A DNA stretch of 64,000 nucleotides from Lachnospiraceae bacterium (GCA_024698075.1 JAILRP010000061.1:1-64000); one strand, 5' to 3'. Shown: positions 52,932 to 62,021, counted from the first letter of the stretch. The notes: generated by a model from the letters alone, not told the origin. Made by a program: numbers and translations.

Positions 52932-54977
52932 TTATGCTGTCACCATTCCGACTGATTTCAGTTCAACGTTCGTGTCTATCTCATTATATGATACTACAAT
53001 AACATCCGGATAAAAATCTTCCGTGAGTTTTTTGAAATACATCCTTACTATGGGCGAGGTAATGATTATCGGATTCCTTCCGAGGTTCTCGAGCTTCTCC
53101 GCCTCTTCGCCGACCGACTTCATTATCTCCTTTGACCTTTCGGGATCGAGCGTCAGGTACGCGCCCTGCTCCGTCTGCTTGACGCTGTTCATTATCTCCT
53201 GCTCGATCTTGGGATCGAGGGTTATCACGCTTGTCGCCTCGTTTGCCGCAAAGAACTTGGCGGATATCGCCCTCTTCAGCGCTTGCCTGACATATTCGGT
53301 CAAAACATCCGTATCCCTTGTCACAGTGGCATGGTCCGCGAGCGTTTCAAATATCGTTATGAGGTCCCTTATCGATATGCCTTCATGCAGAAGGTTCTGG
53401 AGCACTTTCTGTATCTCGCCGAGTCCCAAAAGTTTGGGCGTCAGCTCATCAACAAGCGACGGATTGCTCTCCTTGATATTGTTGACGAGGTTCTGCACGT
53501 CCTGTCTCGTGAGCAGCTCGTCTATATGCTGCCTTATGATCTCGGTAAGGTGCGTGGCTATGATGGAAGGCGGATCGACGACCGTATATCCGAGGCTCTC
53601 CGCACGTTCACGCTGCGATTCCGTTATCCATGTCGCAGGCAGATGGAACGACGGCTCAAACGTATCTATTCCCGATATCTTCTCTTCAACGAAGCCCGGG
53701 TTCATCGCCATGTAATGGTCGAACAGTATCTCTCCTTCGCTGACCTGTATGCCTTTTATCTTGATTATATACTGGTTCGGGTTCAGCTGTATGTTATCCC
53801 TGAGCCTTATTATCGGAACGACGGTACCGAGTTCGAGTGCCACCTGACGCCTGATCATGACGACTCGGTCGAGCAGGTCGCCGCCCTGGTTGACATCTGC
53901 GAGCGGTATGATGCCGTAACCGAATTCAAGCTCGATGGGGTCGACCTGAAGCAGGGAATTGACGTTCTCCGGCTTCCTGACTTCCTCTGCCTCCTCCTCT
54001 TCGGATTCGACCGCCCGTTCCGTCTTGCCGGCCTCGATGTTGTTCGCAACGATCCTCCCGCTCACGATGAACAGAAGTCCTATCGCGAGGAACAGGACGG
54101 CATTAAGCGGTGTGACTATGCCGAGGAAGCATATGACTCCTCCGACAAAATACAGGGCCTTCGGCATTCCGAAAAGCTGCGACACGAGGATCGTGCCAAA
54201 ATCCGCTTCCTTCGATCCCTTCGTTACCAGGATACCTGTTGAAAGAGATATGAGAAGCGAAGGTATCTGTGATACGAGCCCGTCACCGATCGTAAGTATC
54301 GTGTATTTGGAAAGGGCCGCGTTAAAATCAAGTCCCTGCCGGAGCATGCCCATCGCGATGCCGCCGATGATGTTTACAAACGTTATTATAAGGCCTGCGG
54401 TCGCGTCTCCTTTTACGTACTTGACAGCACCATCCATGGAACCGAAGAAGCTTGACTCCTGCTGGATCTTGGCACGCAGTTCCTTTGCCTCCTCGTCCGT
54501 TATGGCTCCGGTATTTAAGTCGGCATCTATTGCCATCTGCTTACCGGGCATGGCATCGAGCGTGAATCTCGCCGTAACCTCGGCAACTCTTTCGGAACCT
54601 TTGTTTATGACCATGAACTGAATGATTATCAGTATGATGAAAACGATGGTTCCCATGATGAGGTCGCCGCCGCCGACGAACTGTCCGAATGTCTCAACGA
54701 CGTTTCCGGGAGAGCCCGTTGACAGTATCAGCCTCGTGGACGATACGTTAAGGGATATACGGAAGATCGTCGTGAACAGCAAAAGAGTCGGGAAGAATGA
54801 CATATCCAGGACTTCTTTTGCGAACATCGTATTAAAGAGCACCACGAACGCTATCGATATATTGGCCGCGAGTGCTACGTCAAGCACACCTGAGGGGATG
54901 GGAACGATGAGGAATATGAAGGCAAAGAGAAGATACATTGCCACGCCGATGTCCGCGACAGCGATTTTCTTAAACAT
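52932..54977 (-). CDS. flhA: Flagellar type III export protein FlhA
   Basis: A 681-residue core of the export gate. The N-terminal half has about eight membrane helices (MYLLFAFIFLIVPIPSGVLD, GTIVFIILIIIQFMVINKGS) and the conserved FHIPEP-type cytoplasmic loop, read here as RFTLDAMPGKQMAIDADLNT. The C-terminal cytoplasmic half forms the chaperone/substrate ring (YTVVDPPSIIATHLTEII, GISIRDLITIFETLADHA). The leader before the ATG carries GGGGAGGTGATA. A structured repeat separates it from flhB. Confidence 0.97.
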   Translation of the reverse strand: MFKKIAVADIGVAMYLLFAFIFLIVPIPSGVLDVALAANISIAFVVLFNTMFAKEVLDMSFFPTLLLFTTIFRISLNVSSTRLILSTGSPGNVVETFGQFVGGGDLIMGTIVFIILIIIQFMVINKGSERVAEVTARFTLDAMPGKQMAIDADLNTGAITDEEAKELRAKIQQESSFFGSMDGAVKYVKGDATAGLIITFVNIIGGIAMGMLRQGLDFNAALSKYTILTIGDGLVSQIPSLLISLSTGILVTKGSKEADFGTILVSQLFGMPKALYFVGGVICFLGIVTPLNAVLFLAIGLLFIVSGRIVANNIEAGKTERAVESEEEEAEEVRKPENVNSLLQVDPIELEFGYGIIPLADVNQGGDLLDRVVMIRRQVALELGTVVPIIRLRDNIQLNPNQYIIKIKGIQVSEGEILFDHYMAMNPGFVEEKISGIDTFEPSFHLPATWITESQRERAESLGYTVVDPPSIIATHLTEIIRQHIDELLTRQDVQNLVNNIKESNPSLVDELTPKLLGLGEIQKVLQNLLHEGISIRDLITIFETLADHATVTRDTDVLTEYVRQALKRAISAKFFAANEATSVITLDPKIEQEIMNSVKQTEQGAYLTLDPERSKEIMKSVGEEAEKLENLGRNPIIITSPIVRMYFKKLTEDFYPDVIVVSYNEIDTNVELKSVGMVTA

Positions 54978-55015
54978 ATCCTTATCACCTCCCCTTATAT
55001 TTTTATATGAATATC

Positions 55016-55139
55016 AAGGACGCTCGGCCAGGCTTCTCGTGCTTACTCCGCTCAAGCGGCGCTCAGCCTGTCATGACAAGTCATGACATACGGTGCAGCA
55101 AGGGATCCTCCCACTTCGTGGGCCCCTCCTTCCTGCATA
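55016..55139 (-). repeat. Structured intergenic repeat, copy A (flhB-flhA)
   Basis: Minus-strand order: GCAGGAAGGAGGGGCCCAC, a CCCAC-GAA-GTGGG hairpin (55110-55122), CTGCACC, a long variable hairpin region, then GGCCGAGCGTCC. The variable part holds TGTCATGAC/GTCATGACA (9-base stem) and CCGCT/AGCGG arms nested inside AGGCT/AGCCT. The conserved blocks match copies B and C, while the stems differ in sequence and keep pairing. It fills the flhB-flhA gap. Confidence 0.7.
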
Positions 55140-55146
55140 TCCAGCA

Positions 55147-56271
55147 TTAAACAGCCCTTGCGTTGTAGATCGCGGCGAGTATCTCTGCGACGGTCTGATA
55201 AAGCTCGGGCGGGATCGGGCTTCCGAGGTCCACGTTATAGTAAAGCATCCTCGCGAGCGGCTTGTTCTCGACTATGGTGACGCCTGCTTCGGCCGCCCTG
55301 TCCTTAATGCGGGCCGCGAGAAAATCCTCTCCCTTTGCAAGGACATAAGGTGCATCAAAGACCGTGACATCATACTTGATGGCAACCGCAAAATGCGTAG
55401 GGTTCGTGATGACGACATCCGCAGAAGGAACGGCCTGCATCATCCTTCTCCTGGAGGCTTCCATCATCCTCTGCCTCTGGCGGCCCTTGATCGCGGGATC
55501 TCCTTCGGCGTTCTTCCATTCGTCCTTGACTTCCTGCTTGGTCATCTTCATGTCTTCGGCGAACTTCCACTTCTGGTAGCCGTAATCGATGAATCCTATG
55601 ACAATATAGACCGCGCTGATCTTGAGTCCGAGATTGATCGCAACATTTCCGACCGTCTTAACCGCATCGATGAGCTCAAGGTCATAAAGCGAGAACAGGA
55701 TGCCGAATTCATCCTTTATGGTCGAATAGGCCATGTAGCCGAGTATCAGTATCTTGGCAAGTGATTTTACCAGCTCGACCAGCTTGTCCTTTGAAAAGAT
55801 CCGCTTGAACCCGCTTATGGGATTGATCTTCGAAAACTTGGGGCGCAGCGGCTTGGAAGTCGGCTGCCACTTGACCTGCCACACATCGGAGACTACCGCA
55901 ATGAGTACCGCTGCGGCGAACACCGGTGCAACAATAAGCGCCATCCTGATTATATTGGCATTTAAAAGCCTCGTAAAATCCTTTATCGATATCTGTCCGC
56001 CGACAAGAGTGGTTATCTCCTTCATCAGGCCGTAATTGGCCCTAAATCCGGTCAGGAGATTATGGCCGATCGAACCGATCCAGATCTTCAGCACCACGAA
56101 GAATCCCAGAAGCGCCAATGCCTGGCCGAGCTCCCTGCTCTTGGCAACCTGCCCTTCCTTGCGGGCATCGGTGAGCTTTTTCTCGGTTGCAGGCTCGGTC
56201 TTTTCGCCTCCCGGGCCTTCTTTGGCGAACAACTGCAGATTAAGCCTTAAGAGCTCATTCCGGCTGATCAT
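55147..56271 (-). CDS. flhB: Flagellar export switch protein FlhB
   Basis: A 374-residue protein that switches export from rod/hook to filament subunits. Four membrane helices lie in the first 220 residues, after the charged start EGPGGEKTEPATEKKLTDAR. The cytoplasmic domain has the self-cleavage site NPTH in VVITNPTHFAVAIKYD (about residue 265). The end reads GSPIPPELYQTVAEILAAIY. The stop codon adjoins structured repeat copy A. It follows fliR after 24 bases. Confidence 0.96.
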   Translation of the reverse strand: MISRNELLRLNLQLFAKEGPGGEKTEPATEKKLTDARKEGQVAKSRELGQALALLGFFVVLKIWIGSIGHNLLTGFRANYGLMKEITTLVGGQISIKDFTRLLNANIIRMALIVAPVFAAAVLIAVVSDVWQVKWQPTSKPLRPKFSKINPISGFKRIFSKDKLVELVKSLAKILILGYMAYSTIKDEFGILFSLYDLELIDAVKTVGNVAINLGLKISAVYIVIGFIDYGYQKWKFAEDMKMTKQEVKDEWKNAEGDPAIKGRQRQRMMEASRRRMMQAVPSADVVITNPTHFAVAIKYDVTVFDAPYVLAKGEDFLAARIKDRAAEAGVTIVENKPLARMLYYNVDLGSPIPPELYQTVAEILAAIYNARAV

Positions 56272-56295
56272 CTTTCCCCTCTTCCCTTAAAACGG

Positions 56296-57078
56296 CTACC
56301 GCATGCTGTTGACCATCGCGGTGACCATGATCCTCATTTCCCTGAATATGAACTCCGAAGCGCTCGGGATCGTGCCGACTGTCAGAAACAGTATTCCGAG
56401 CCCGACAAGTATCTTGATCTGTATACCTACGGAGAACATATTGATCTGCGGGGCAGTTTTGGCGAGCACGCCAAGCACCGCATTCAGTATCAGCATCGCT
56501 GCCACGATCGGCAGGCAGAGCCTGAATGATATCGTTATGAAATCCGTCATGAACTGTATCATGACGGTAAGGAGCTTTTCCGAAGAAAACTTTGCCCCGC
56601 CTATCGGTATAAGCGTAAATGTCTCAACGATCGCACGCAGGAAAAAATAGTGCATGTCCGTTATCAGCATTATGAGCACCAGGCAGTACTGGTATATGGT
56701 TCCGACAAAACCCGTGTTCTGCCTTGTCAGCGGGTCGAGCACCTGCACCATCGAAAGGCCTATGTCCATGTCCGCAACCTTGCCGGCAAAATGTACTATG
56801 GACATGCAGATGTTGGCTCCGAGACCGATAAGAAGCCCGGTCAGCGTCTCGGTGAGGACTATCACCGAATATCCGAGCACCGTTGAGTACTCAGGAACAT
56901 TATGGTCAGAAAGCACCTGCGTCAGCAGCACGGACAGTATGAGCGAAAATCCCGCCCGCACTCTCCTCGGCGTATTGGCCATCGAAAAGAACGGCGCCAC
57001 GAACATGAAAGCGCTAATCCTTGCAAAAACGAGCAGGAAAAACTCAAGGTCTTCAAATGTAAACTGATAATCGATCAT
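56296..57078 (-). CDS. fliR: Flagellar export protein FliR
   Basis: A 260-residue integral membrane part of the export gate, with about six to eight hydrophobic helices: FLLVFARISAFMFVAPFFSM, GFSLILSVLLTQVL and LPIVAAMLILNAVLGVLAKT followed by APQINMFSVGIQIKI, a FliR hallmark. It starts 3 bases after the fliQ stop and is followed by flhB, the conserved order. Confidence 0.95.
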   Translation of the reverse strand: MIDYQFTFEDLEFFLLVFARISAFMFVAPFFSMANTPRRVRAGFSLILSVLLTQVLSDHNVPEYSTVLGYSVIVLTETLTGLLIGLGANICMSIVHFAGKVADMDIGLSMVQVLDPLTRQNTGFVGTIYQYCLVLIMLITDMHYFFLRAIVETFTLIPIGGAKFSSEKLLTVMIQFMTDFITISFRLCLPIVAAMLILNAVLGVLAKTAPQINMFSVGIQIKILVGLGILFLTVGTIPSASEFIFREMRIMVTAMVNSMR

Positions 57079-57081
57079 CTG

Positions 57082-57354
57082 CTATCTGATGTACAGTGAA
57101 AATCCGTTCCACAGCTCTTCGGTAAACGCAACGACCTCCCCGAGTATCCAGTGCCCCAAGAGCATGATGGCCGCGAAGATGCCGATGACTTTCGGCACGA
57201 ACGTAAGCGTCTGCTCCTGGATGGAGGTCACCGTCTGGAAAATGCTGACGGCAAGTCCGATCGCAAGCGATACGAGAAGCATCGGCGCCGAGCACTTTAT
57301 GATCGTATAAAGAGCGGTCCTCACTATCGTTGTGACATTGTCGATATCCATCAT
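57082..57354 (-). CDS. fliQ: Flagellar export protein FliQ
   Basis: A 90-residue hairpin membrane protein (two helices, near 17-37 and 52-72) of the export gate: LVSLAIGLAVSIFQTVTSIQ EQTL, then FVPKVIGIFAAIMLLGHWIL. Two ATG codons are adjacent. The Shine-Dalgarno GGAGGGGG lies 8 bases upstream, within the promoter-distal arm of a 20-base direct repeat that flanks structured repeat copy B. Confidence 0.95.
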   Translation of the reverse strand: MMDIDNVTTIVRTALYTIIKCSAPMLLVSLAIGLAVSIFQTVTSIQEQTLTFVPKVIGIFAAIMLLGHWILGEVVAFTEELWNGFSLYIR

Positions 57355-57363
57355 AGAAAAAAC

Positions 57364-57479
57364 CCCCTCCTACCTGCATTTAACAAGGACTGCTCGGCCA
57401 TTAGAATCGCTTCGCGATAGGCCTCGCGGTGCAGCCATGTTCCTCCCATCTTCGATGGGCCCCTCCTACCTGCATTTAA
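57364..57479 (-). repeat. Structured intergenic repeat, copy B (fliP-fliQ), with 20-base direct flanks
   Basis: Minus-strand order: TGCAGGTAGGAGGGGCCCAT, a CCCATC-GAA-GATGGG hairpin (57445-57459), CTGCACCGCGAGGCCT, an ATCGC-GAA-GCGAT hairpin (57406-57418), then ATGGCCGAGCAGTCC. A perfect 20-base sequence occurs at 57364-57383 and again at 57460-57479, so the unit is bracketed by a direct repeat. One copy overlaps the fliP stop; the other supplies the fliQ Shine-Dalgarno. This looks like an insertion with target duplication or a 96-base duplication. Confidence 0.75.
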
Positions 57480-58357
57480 TAAAATGTCTTGACAAGATTT
57501 CCGATCACGAGGTTCCAGCCGTCCGCAAGAATGAACAGAAGTATCTTGAACGGCATCGATATCGTGGTCGGCGGCAGCATCATCATACCCATTGACATCA
57601 GCGTCGACGCGACGACCATGTCTATGATGATGAACGGTATGTATATCAGGAATCCGATGATGAACGCCCTGCGAAGCTCGCTTATGACAAATGCGGGCAC
57701 GAGCACGCGAGTTGGTATGTCATCTATGGATTCAACGCTTTCTATCTTGGCTATATCCATGAACAGGCGCACATCTTTGGTCTGCGTCTGCGGATACATG
57801 AATTCGCGGAGCGGCTTTACGGCTGTATCGATGAACTCGCTCTGCGTCATCTCTCCCGCCTCGAAAGGCCTGACCGCCGTAGTGTTTATCTCGGTGATCA
57901 CAGGATTCATAATAAAAAAAGTCAGAAACAGCGTCAGTCCGATGAGCACCTGATTGGGCGGTGCTGTCTGGGTTCCGAGAGCTGATCTGACAAAATGAAG
58001 TACCACAAGGATCCTCGTAAAGCTTGTCATCATCATCACGAGGAACGGCGCCAGTGCTACAAGGGTAAGTGTGATAAGGATACGGAGCGTGCCCGAAAGG
58101 TTGCCCTGTTCATCCGTGTATGTGATGGATAGATTGTTCGACACGTTCAGGTCCCTTATGTCGGCCGCCTCTTCGGCGGTTCCCGGTTCCCTTATGACAG
58201 TGGGACGGTCCGGCCCGGAATCGGTCGTGATCCCGAGGTCGTTGACTTCACTGGCATATATGTTTGTGGGTGACATAAACAAAAACGCCACCAAATACAC
58301 AAGGAAGCAAAAGATGGTGATTCCTCTTCTGCCCCCAATGCTAACGCTATTTTTCAT
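57476..58357 (-). CDS. fliP: Flagellar export protein FliP
   Basis: A 293-residue core pore protein of the export gate. The ATG at 58357 overlaps the fliO stop by 11 bases. The upstream open frame lies within fliO and is not used. A signal peptide (GITIFCFLVYLVAFLFMSPT) precedes the mature part. The family signatures are LVALAPFLVMMMTSFTRILV, LHFVRSALGTQTAPPNQVLI, FLTFFIMNPVI, VLVPAFVISELRRAFIIGF and the end DGWNLVIGNLVKTFY. Confidence 0.95.
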   Translation of the reverse strand: MKNSVSIGGRRGITIFCFLVYLVAFLFMSPTNIYASEVNDLGITTDSGPDRPTVIREPGTAEEAADIRDLNVSNNLSITYTDEQGNLSGTLRILITLTLVALAPFLVMMMTSFTRILVVLHFVRSALGTQTAPPNQVLIGLTLFLTFFIMNPVITEINTTAVRPFEAGEMTQSEFIDTAVKPLREFMYPQTQTKDVRLFMDIAKIESVESIDDIPTRVLVPAFVISELRRAFIIGFLIYIPFIIIDMVVASTLMSMGMMMLPPTTISMPFKILLFILADGWNLVIGNLVKTFY

Positions 58358-58733
58358 TATCCCTGCCGCCTTTGCCAAACTTCTGCCTGGCTTTTTCAAA
58401 CAGATCCTTAAAGGCATCCGCAGACTGTGCCGCCGGTCCCGCCACCTGCCTGATCTCATCTTCCGAAAGCTCGCATATGTTCGTTATGCTGTCCTTAGAT
58501 ATCCCGATGACGATATATTTCGAACCGACCTTTACGATCTGAAGGTATTTGCCGTTAGTGATCCTGTATGTTTCAATGGCTTCAAAGTTGCTTCCGGCCG
58601 TTTTTGCCTTCTGGTATCCGCCGACGAACCTGGTCGTTAAATACGTCAGCGCAAGCACCAAAATAAATACCAGAAACACGGTCAGAAACTGTGTGATGCT
58701 TTCTGCCCTGTCTGAAACCTGCGCAAGTAACAT
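58347..58733 (-). CDS. fliO: Flagellar biosynthesis protein FliO/FliZ
   Basis: A 128-residue protein with one N-terminal membrane helix (ITQFLTVFLVFILVLALTYL) and a small basic cytoplasmic domain (YRITNGKYLQIVKVGSKYIV, GISKDSITNICELSEDEIRQ) typical of FliO. It assists assembly of the FliP ring. It sits between cheY and fliP, the standard place, and overlaps fliP. Confidence 0.88.
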   Translation of the reverse strand: MLLAQVSDRAESITQFLTVFLVFILVLALTYLTTRFVGGYQKAKTAGSNFEAIETYRITNGKYLQIVKVGSKYIVIGISKDSITNICELSEDEIRQVAGPAAQSADAFKDLFEKARQKFGKGGRDNEK

Positions 58734-58737
58734 GCTA

Positions 58738-59100
58738 TTATCCTACGACTTTTTTAACAGCCTCAATAACCCTGTCTGCCTGGAAAGGCTTAACGATAAA
58801 GTCCTTAGCCCCGGCCTGTATCGACTCGATAACCATAGCCTGCTGACCCATAGCCGAGCACATGATGACCAGTGCGGACGGATCGCTCTCCTTGATCTTT
58901 TTGAGTGCCTGGATTCCATCCATCTCAGGCATCGTGATGTCCATGAGAACAAGGTCGGGCTTAAGCTCAGCAAATTTCTCTACTGCCTTGGCACCGTTCT
59001 CTGCTTCGCCGGCAACATTGTACCCGTTCTTTGAGAGAATGTCCTTGATCATCATGCGCATGAATGCTGCATCATCACAGATAAGAATGTTTTTTGCCAT
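58738..59100 (-). CDS. cheY: Chemotaxis response regulator CheY
   Basis: A single-domain receiver of 120 residues. The acidic pocket is D9/D10 (ILICDDAAFMRMM) and the phosphoacceptor is D54 (LVLMDITMPEMDG). The switch Ser is in MCSAMG and the invariant Lys in DFIVKPF. CheY-P binds FliM/FliY to change rotation. It is encoded between fliY and fliO, as in Bacillus and Clostridia. Confidence 0.95.
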   Translation of the reverse strand: MAKNILICDDAAFMRMMIKDILSKNGYNVAGEAENGAKAVEKFAELKPDLVLMDITMPEMDGIQALKKIKESDPSALVIMCSAMGQQAMVIESIQAGAKDFIVKPFQADRVIEAVKKVVG

Positions 59101-59119
59101 CGTTTTTCTCCTCTATACT

Positions 59120-60367
59120 TTAGTTGATTATTTCGGTGACTCTTACACCAAAGTTTTCTTCGATTACTACTACTTCGCCTTTTGCCACAAGCTTGCCGTT
59201 GACCAGCACATCTACAGGCTCACCGGCTATCTTGTCAAGCTCTATGATCGTGCCGGGTGCGAAATCAAGTATATCCGATATTGCCTTGCTCGTCCTGCCG
59301 AGCTCAACCGTAACTTCAAGCGGCACATCCTTGATGAGAGCTATGTTCTCCTGGCTCTGCATCGCGCTTACATCCGTTGAGAACGGTGTGAAGCTTGCGG
59401 GCTGGATGTTTATGTTCGGCATTGCCATGCCCATCTGAGGTGCCCCCATCTGAGGCTGCATGCCCATGCCCATCGAGAAATCCATGCCCGGTGCACCCAT
59501 CGGCACACCCATGTTCGGAGCTGCCATCGGCTGTCCCATCTGTGGTGCTCCCATGGACGGTGCACCCATGCTCTGTCCCATCGAAGGGGCGTTCATTGAC
59601 GGTGCCGCCATTGTCGGGGCTGCGGGCTCCGGTGCCGAAGGTGCTTCCGGTTCCTGGCTGTCCATAAAATAATCATACAGATTCTTTGCAAAGTCAATAG
59701 GGTACAACTGCATGATCTTGCTGTCAACCAGATCCCCGATCTGCATCTTGAATGTGATCCTGACGAACCGTCCCGACAGGAATGAGGATATGTCTTCCTG
59801 CTTTTCGAGTCCGGCAACATCAACCAGGTTTGCCTCGGGCGGGCTGATGTCGATCATCCGGCCGAGCATCGACGAAAGTGATGTGGCGCTGCTGCCCATC
59901 ATCTGGTTCATCGCCTCGGAAATGGCCGAGAGATGGATATCCGTCAGCTCAGAGTCCTCGATGTTGGTACCTTCGCCACCCATCATCAGGTCTGTAATGA
60001 TTTTAACATCATGTTCCTTTAGTATCAAGATGTTGGTGCCTTCGAGGCCTTCGGTATATTTTATTTTAATGAATACGCACGGCCGCTCATACTCGGAAAC
60101 TATCGTATCCCACGTTGCCATGTCAACTACCGGGGTGGTGATGTTGACTTTTCTGTTTACAAGGGAATAGAGAGTCGTAGCACTCGTGCCCATGCTTATA
60201 TTGGCAACTTCACCGATGGCGTCCTTTTCTTCATCCGTCAGCTCGTCGCCTCCGGCCGGCGCGGAGCTTGCCGGTGCCGAATTGGCAGGAGGGTCAGCCG
60301 GGGCCGCATCAGGTATGCCGCCAGACAGCAGAGCATTTATCTCATCCTGCGATAACATTCCGTCCAT
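59120..60367 (-). CDS. fliY: Motor switch phosphatase FliY (FliN fused to CheC-like domain)
   Basis: 415 residues. The N-terminal MDGMLSQDEINALLSGG is a CheY-binding peptide. A CheC-like phosphatase domain follows (about 40-235), with two Glu-x-x-Asn sites (GEVANISMGTSATTL, SEAMNQMMGSSATSL). A Met/Gly/Pro-rich linker (about 255-320) has repeated MGAPxMG-type units. The C-terminal FliN/SpoA domain reads VPLEVTVELGRTSKAISDIL and VVIEENFGVRVTEII. It builds the lower C-ring and removes phosphate from CheY-P at the motor. The methionine density of the linker is unusual. Confidence 0.95.
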   Translation of the reverse strand: MDGMLSQDEINALLSGGIPDAAPADPPANSAPASSAPAGGDELTDEEKDAIGEVANISMGTSATTLYSLVNRKVNITTPVVDMATWDTIVSEYERPCVFIKIKYTEGLEGTNILILKEHDVKIITDLMMGGEGTNIEDSELTDIHLSAISEAMNQMMGSSATSLSSMLGRMIDISPPEANLVDVAGLEKQEDISSFLSGRFVRITFKMQIGDLVDSKIMQLYPIDFAKNLYDYFMDSQEPEAPSAPEPAAPTMAAPSMNAPSMGQSMGAPSMGAPQMGQPMAAPNMGVPMGAPGMDFSMGMGMQPQMGAPQMGMAMPNINIQPASFTPFSTDVSAMQSQENIALIKDVPLEVTVELGRTSKAISDILDFAPGTIIELDKIAGEPVDVLVNGKLVAKGEVVVIEENFGVRVTEIIN

Positions 60368-60439
60368 ACTCTATTCCTCCTCTCCTCATTTTATCAGAAC
60401 ATATGCCGCCAAGCTGTCGGAGTCCATCCAACGCAATGA

Positions 60440-61426
60440 TCATTGGTGTTCCTCCTCTCTCAGCACCTCTGTGACCCTGACCGCGTATCCGTCTCTCGAC
60501 GTACCCGGAAGAGCCTTGAACTTCATGAGATTTCCTACATATACATCAAGCTGTGAATCAACCTTGCTTCCAAGCTTTATAATATCTCCGAGCTGTATGT
60601 TCACGAAATCGCTCACCGTTATCGTGCTTCGCCCGAGGACCGCCCTTATCGGCATCGATATCTTCCTGATGATCGTCTCGATATGTTCGCCGAACTCTTC
60701 GTCGTTGTTGTCCTTCATGTTGGCGAACCAGTACTTAGTGTTCAGCTTGTCCATTACAGACTCGAGTGTGAAATACGGCAGACACACGTTCATCAGTCCT
60801 TCGACATCCCCGATCTTGACGTTTATCGTTACGATCGCGATCATCTCCGAAGGGGCGATTATCTGTGCGAACTGCGGGTTCGTCTCTACCCTCTCGAGGT
60901 AAGGATTGATATCCGTAACGTTCTTCCACGGCTCACGCAGAAGCTGTACACATACCGTTATGATCTTATCAATGATCGAGCGTTCTATCTCGGAAAAATC
61001 CCTGCTCTTGTCAAGCGGATTGCCCTGTCCCCCGAGCATTCTGTCGATTATGGCATAGCCGAGGTTTGCAGCGATCTCGAGAAGCACGTTTCCGCCAAGC
61101 GGGTCAAAGTTCACAACCGCTAAGAGCACCGGATTGGCAAGTGCGGTCGAAAATTCCGAAAATGTACATGCCTCCGAGTTGACTACGCTGACCTGTATAT
61201 TCTTGCGAAGGTAAACCGGCAGGTTGGTCGAAAGCAGACGTCCGTAATGCTCAAATATGATCTCCAGTGTTCTAAGATGCTCTTTTGAAAACTTGGCCGG
61301 GCGCCTGAAGTCGTAACTTTTCGCCGATCGCTCGTCAATGTTATTGATATCATCCGCATCAAGTTCGCCAGAGCTTAGGGCCTGAAGCAGACTGTCAATC
61401 TCATTTTGCGAGAGAACTTCGCCCAT
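60440..61426 (-). CDS. fliM: Flagellar motor switch protein FliM
   Basis: 328 residues from the ATG at 61426, which has AGGTG six bases upstream; a GTG at 61435 is also open. The N-terminal MGEVLSQNEIDSLLQALSSG is the CheY-P binding segment. The middle domain has RPAKFSKEHLRTLEIIFEHY and GYAIIDRMLGGQG. The C-terminal SpoA-like domain includes GRSTITVSDFVNIQLGDIIK and VGNLMKFKALPGTSRDGYAV. It forms the C-ring with FliG (not in the window) and FliY. The inverted structured repeat copy D lies just upstream. Confidence 0.95.
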   Translation of the reverse strand: MGEVLSQNEIDSLLQALSSGELDADDINNIDERSAKSYDFRRPAKFSKEHLRTLEIIFEHYGRLLSTNLPVYLRKNIQVSVVNSEACTFSEFSTALANPVLLAVVNFDPLGGNVLLEIAANLGYAIIDRMLGGQGNPLDKSRDFSEIERSIIDKIITVCVQLLREPWKNVTDINPYLERVETNPQFAQIIAPSEMIAIVTINVKIGDVEGLMNVCLPYFTLESVMDKLNTKYWFANMKDNNDEEFGEHIETIIRKISMPIRAVLGRSTITVSDFVNIQLGDIIKLGSKVDSQLDVYVGNLMKFKALPGTSRDGYAVRVTEVLREEEHQ

Positions 61427-61451
61427 TAAGCTCACCTCACTTTATAATTGT

Positions 61452-61497
61452 TGGCAGGAGGGGCCCACATAGTGTGAAGGACCTGCCTGCACGCTCC
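61452..61497 (+). repeat. Structured intergenic repeat, copy D (fliL-fliM), truncated and inverted
   Basis: Read on the plus strand: GGCAGGAGGGGCCCACA, a CACA-TAG-TGTG hairpin (61466-61476), then AGGACCTGCCTGCAC. This equals the 5' half of copies A-C but in the opposite orientation, and the second hairpin and GGCCGAGCGTCC block are missing. It fills the gap between fliL and fliM. Orientation reversal argues that the family can move. Confidence 0.6.
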
Positions 61498-62021
61498 TAC
61501 TGGAACTTAATATCCCTGAAGTACGCCTCGTATACAAAATCGGAATCAAACATGGCCTGAACCTTTGAGAGGATCGCGGCTTCGATCCCATGGACGTTCG
61601 CCTGGGCTTCTTCCTTTGTATACTGTCCGACTACTTCGATTATCTCGCTCTTGATCTTGCTTTCCTTTGCGGCGATCATGGGCTGGTATGTCTTGTAATC
61701 AGGATGTTCTTTGTTTATCGAGAACGACACCGAACACATTGCGTAATGGTCCTTGCCGTCGCCGTCGGCCTTGAGTGCCACGGTCATGGAATCGGCTATG
61801 TCGTAGACTTCGGAATTCTCGGGAAGAACCACTTCCTCCGCTTCCGCTTCTTCCGATCCCGCGGAACTTTCGAGCTCGAGGTTCAGTATGGCGGCAATGT
61901 CATCAACAAGCGCTATCGTCTTGCGGTTGGCTGATACGGTTGAGAACATTATTATGCCTGTAAGCACGACATTCACGACCAGGACAGCCAGGATTATGAC
62001 TGACATCAAGTTTTTTTTCAT
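61497..62021 (-). CDS. fliL: Flagellar basal body protein FliL
   Basis: A 174-residue single-pass protein that supports the stator. The N-terminal helix is MSVIILAVLVVNVVLTGIIM. The periplasm-side domain has DSMTVALKADGDGKDHYAMC, SVSFSINKEHPDYKTYQPMI and IKSEIIEVVGQYTKEEAQAN. It ends VYEAYFRDIKFQ. It lies between motB and fliM in the conserved order. Confidence 0.9.
   Translation of the reverse strand: MKKNLMSVIILAVLVVNVVLTGIIMFSTVSANRKTIALVDDIAAILNLELESSAGSEEAEAEEVVLPENSEVYDIADSMTVALKADGDGKDHYAMCSVSFSINKEHPDYKTYQPMIAAKESKIKSEIIEVVGQYTKEEAQANVHGIEAAILSKVQAMFDSDFVYEAYFRDIKFQ

Noticed and set aside
53283..54242. Plus-strand 319-codon frame antisense to flhA
   Set aside because: Strongly basic and without features; flhA is intact on the minus strand.
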